Source of the DNA: Tumulicola sp039922955
Lineage (GTDB): Bacteria; Vulcanimicrobiota; Vulcanimicrobiia; Vulcanimicrobiales; Vulcanimicrobiaceae
Direction of reading: 5' to 3'
NCBI GenBank assembly: GCA_039922955.1
Contig: JBDTDR010000097.1
Location: forward strand, 1 to 23,339
Length of the DNA: 23,339 nucleotides
Shown here one piece after another: positions 23,019 through 23,339 of this stretch. The notes under the pieces are model-generated. The model saw nothing but the letters and a program-made list of their open reading frames with translations. It made no database searches and was not told where the DNA came from. Every line of letters starts with the position of its first letter. Positions within the stretch are counted from its first letter, which is position 1. The position numbers and the translations under genes are program-made.

Positions 23019-23258
23019 ATGTCGGAAGAAATTCATCCCGCGATCGCCCGTTTTCGCTCGTCAAGACACGAGCTTTCGAATTCGCTCTCGATCGCGCTTG
23101 CAAACGTGGAGGCGATGGCGGACGGAACCTTTGAGGTGACGCCGCAACGTCTCAACAACGTCTGCGAAGCGCTGAGGGCGGCACGTATCGCCTTAGCGGA
23201 TCTCGCGGAGGACGATGCTGCGGGCAGTGGGTCGCACGATCCGGGTATCGATCGGTGA
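23019..23258 (+). CDS. Small protein resembling only the dimerisation/H-box helices of a histidine kinase
   Basis: 79 residues. RFRSSRHELSNSLSIALANVEAMADG followed by TPQRLNNVCEALRAARIALADLAED resembles the two helices of a kinase HisKA domain, with a candidate phospho-accepting His in RHELSN. No ATPase domain follows; the last 12 residues look disordered. It could serve as a phosphotransfer or receiver-binding partner for the response regulator encoded 19 nt downstream; that is inference. The ATG at 23019 has no obvious Shine-Dalgarno sequence. The gene is divergent from the broken kinase, with 63 bp between starts. I rate it a real gene because the homology-like pattern matches the reading frame and its neighbour is a receiver. 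Confidence 0.6.
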   Translation: MSEEIHPAIARFRSSRHELSNSLSIALANVEAMADGTFEVTPQRLNNVCEALRAARIALADLAEDDAAGSGSHDPGIDR

Positions 23259-23277
23259 GCATGCGGACGGGGAGCCG

Positions 23278-23339
23278 ATGGAACGCAAGATCGTTTTGAT
23301 CGTCGACGACGAGCCACAGATACGCGAGGTCCTGCAAGC
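23278..23339 (+). CDS. N-terminus of a response regulator (partial, runs off the right edge)
   Basis: The frame MERKIVLIVDDEPQIREVLQA is a typical start of a receiver domain, with the acidic pair VDDE. Only about 20 residues are inside the window, so any output domain is unknown. GGGGAG lies just 3 nt before the ATG (23269-23274), a close but usable ribosome binding site. It follows the small H-box-like gene by 19 nt and is likely in the same operon. Confidence 0.75.
   Translation, partial: MERKIVLIVDDEPQIREVLQ

Overview
The window is GC-rich bacterial DNA with densely packed genes, many GTG starts and several 4-nt ATGA/GTGA gene overlaps. The SOS operators are of the CGAAC-N4-GTTCG type, as in Gram-positives and some related deep-branching phyla. 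They sit with an imuA-imuB/dnaE2 mutagenesis cassette, Sec and lipoprotein signals, and an outer-membrane-like c-haem protein. I suspect an uncultured soil lineage such as Eremiobacterota/WPS-2, but this is an inference from general family resemblance and not a demonstrated placement. No rRNA, tRNA, CRISPR, prophage or insertion sequence was seen.

Layout. 1-1512 (minus): start of a lipoprotein, a DUF4242-adenylate cyclase fusion, and an OsmC-like protein. 1589-8787: an SOS mutasome locus. dnaE2 and imuA-imuB (all minus) each have a promoter in which an identical LexA-type palindrome fills the spacer between -35 and -10. The two halves are separated by a MazE/MazF-type toxin-antitoxin pair (plus), with an intrinsic terminator, and by the internally deleted remains of an arylsulfatase gene. 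8809-14352: a VIT1/CCC1-type transporter, a secreted adenosine-deaminase-like hydrolase, a coupled pair of secreted proteins of unknown function (one with Asn-rich tandem repeats), an adenosine-kinase-like PfkB sugar kinase, and SixA.

14400-20445: a respiratory block. It holds a CuA subunit II, a haem-copper subunit I and a membrane-anchored cytochrome c in one overlapping operon (minus). Next to it are two polytopic membrane proteins resembling NnrS or haem-copper subunit I, a small secreted CuA-type cupredoxin, and a frameshifted c-haem/beta-barrel-like protein. Subunit I keeps all six metal-ligand histidines. It lacks the active-site tyrosine at both positions where O2 reductases carry it, so a nitric oxide reductase of the sNOR/eNOR kind is a serious alternative to an oxidase. 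This is the most interesting system in the window.

20600-23339: a universal stress protein, then a minus-strand sensor kinase and two single-domain receivers. The kinase gene is broken by a frameshifting deletion between its H-box helix and its ATPase domain. A divergent plus-strand pair encodes a tiny protein resembling only the kinase dimerisation helices and the start of another receiver protein.
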